Below are positions 4,929-5,038 of a stretch of DNA of 5,038 nt, piece after piece (position 1 is the first letter of the stretch; every line of letters starts with the position of its first letter). This DNA is from an uncultured bacterium (GTDB lineage Bacteria; Patescibacteriota; Dojkabacteria; CALFHW01). Below the pieces are notes generated by a model. That model saw nothing but the letters and a program-made list of their open reading frames with translations, was not told where the DNA came from and searched no databases. The position numbers and the translations under genes were made by a program. The DNA lies in NCBI GenBank assembly GCA_937876695.1, contig CALFHW010000032.1, positions 1-5,038 on the forward strand, given 5' to 3'.

Positions 4929-5038
4929 AGCAAAAAGATCCCCAACCTCTTCTTTAGTGTGAACAGCTCACCACCGATACGTTTTGATGCCGATACTACA
5001 ACGACCTTCTTGTCTCTGTCGGCGAGGATTCTTTCATA
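4889..5038 (-). CDS. C-terminal 49 residues of an unrecognised protein running off the right edge
   Basis: The minus-strand frame is open from the last base of the window to a TAA at 4891-4889. It reads as plausible protein: a charged start (YERILADRDKK), a hydrophobic strand VVVVSAS, a helix (GGELFTLKKRLG), then IFLLKRSPQELLQERG. The order strand, Ser, basic helix, Gly-Ile-x-Leu-Leu and Leu-Leu end resembles the C-terminal edge of Mrr-type restriction-endonuclease folds, but this is a loose pattern and I do not claim the family. It is on the same strand as the nuclease, about 100 bases upstream, with no terminator for its own strand visible in that gap. The other two minus-strand frames are stopped early in this stretch. 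Confidence 0.5.
   Translation of the reverse strand, partial: YERILADRDKKVVVVSASKRIGGELFTLKKRLGIFLLKRSPQELLQERG
4892..4928 (+). terminator. CCCCC/GGGGG hairpin with T-rich tail
   Basis: CCCCC (4892-4896) pairs with GGGGG (4915-4919). Inside, CTT (4900-4902) and AAG (4907-4909) close a GCAA tetraloop of the GNRA type, with an unpaired internal loop between the two stems. CTTCTTTTT follows (4920-4928). The T-tract is on the + side, so it can only terminate rightward transcription. The same bases encode the last residues of the minus-strand partial gene. Confidence 0.5.

Noticed and set aside
4987..5038. ATG on the + strand at 4987 open to the right edge
   Set aside because: Only 17 codons are visible, there is no ribosome site, and the opposite strand is open over the whole stretch with more protein-like sequence.

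Overview
This window looks like bacterial chromosome of moderate-to-low G+C (roughly low 40s percent by eye). Genes are tightly packed, stops abut or overlap, and no start has a strong Shine-Dalgarno sequence. That style, together with a GT4 glycosyltransferase/GtrA pair and a large unrecognised protein, fits a small-genome lineage such as Patescibacteria/CPR (for example Saccharibacteria). This is inference only: the window holds no rRNA or marker gene to settle it.

Layout. (1) The + strand from the left edge to 1995 is one long reading frame. It is open all the way to base 1, so the gene probably starts outside the window. Its product is unrecognised over most of its length, but its C-terminal part carries a Cys-His-Asp arrangement typical of transglutaminase-like (papain-fold) domains. 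(2) From 3650 down to 1996 on the minus strand lies a two-gene operon: a GT4 glycosyltransferase, then a GtrA-family four-helix membrane protein whose ATG overlaps the upstream stop (TAATG). A good sigma70-type promoter (TTGACC, 17 bp, TAAAAT) precedes it. The operon and gene 1 converge with no base between their stop codons, and a 16-base palindrome covers both stops. (3) From 4785 down to 3772 on the minus strand is a full-length DUF1016/YhcG-type PD-(D/E)XK nuclease. Its -10 box sits only 6 bases before the ATG, which predicts a leaderless mRNA. A 13-bp direct repeat, followed by TATAAT, occurs just upstream of this gene and again just after its stop, upstream of the glycosyltransferase operon. 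(4) At the right edge, the 49-residue C-terminal tail of another minus-strand protein enters the window. An extended -10 promoter on the + strand points into its 3' end and meets a terminator-like hairpin about 45 bases later, so a very short antisense RNA is possible.

Working together. The glycosyltransferase and GtrA protein plausibly act in making or exporting a lipid-linked sugar for a cell-surface glycan. The nuclease is probably an accessory (mobile or defence-type) gene: it is flanked by repeats and looks more A+T-rich than the neighbouring glycosyltransferase. No link between the transglutaminase-like protein and the other genes can be shown. I see no tRNA, rRNA, CRISPR array or insertion sequence.
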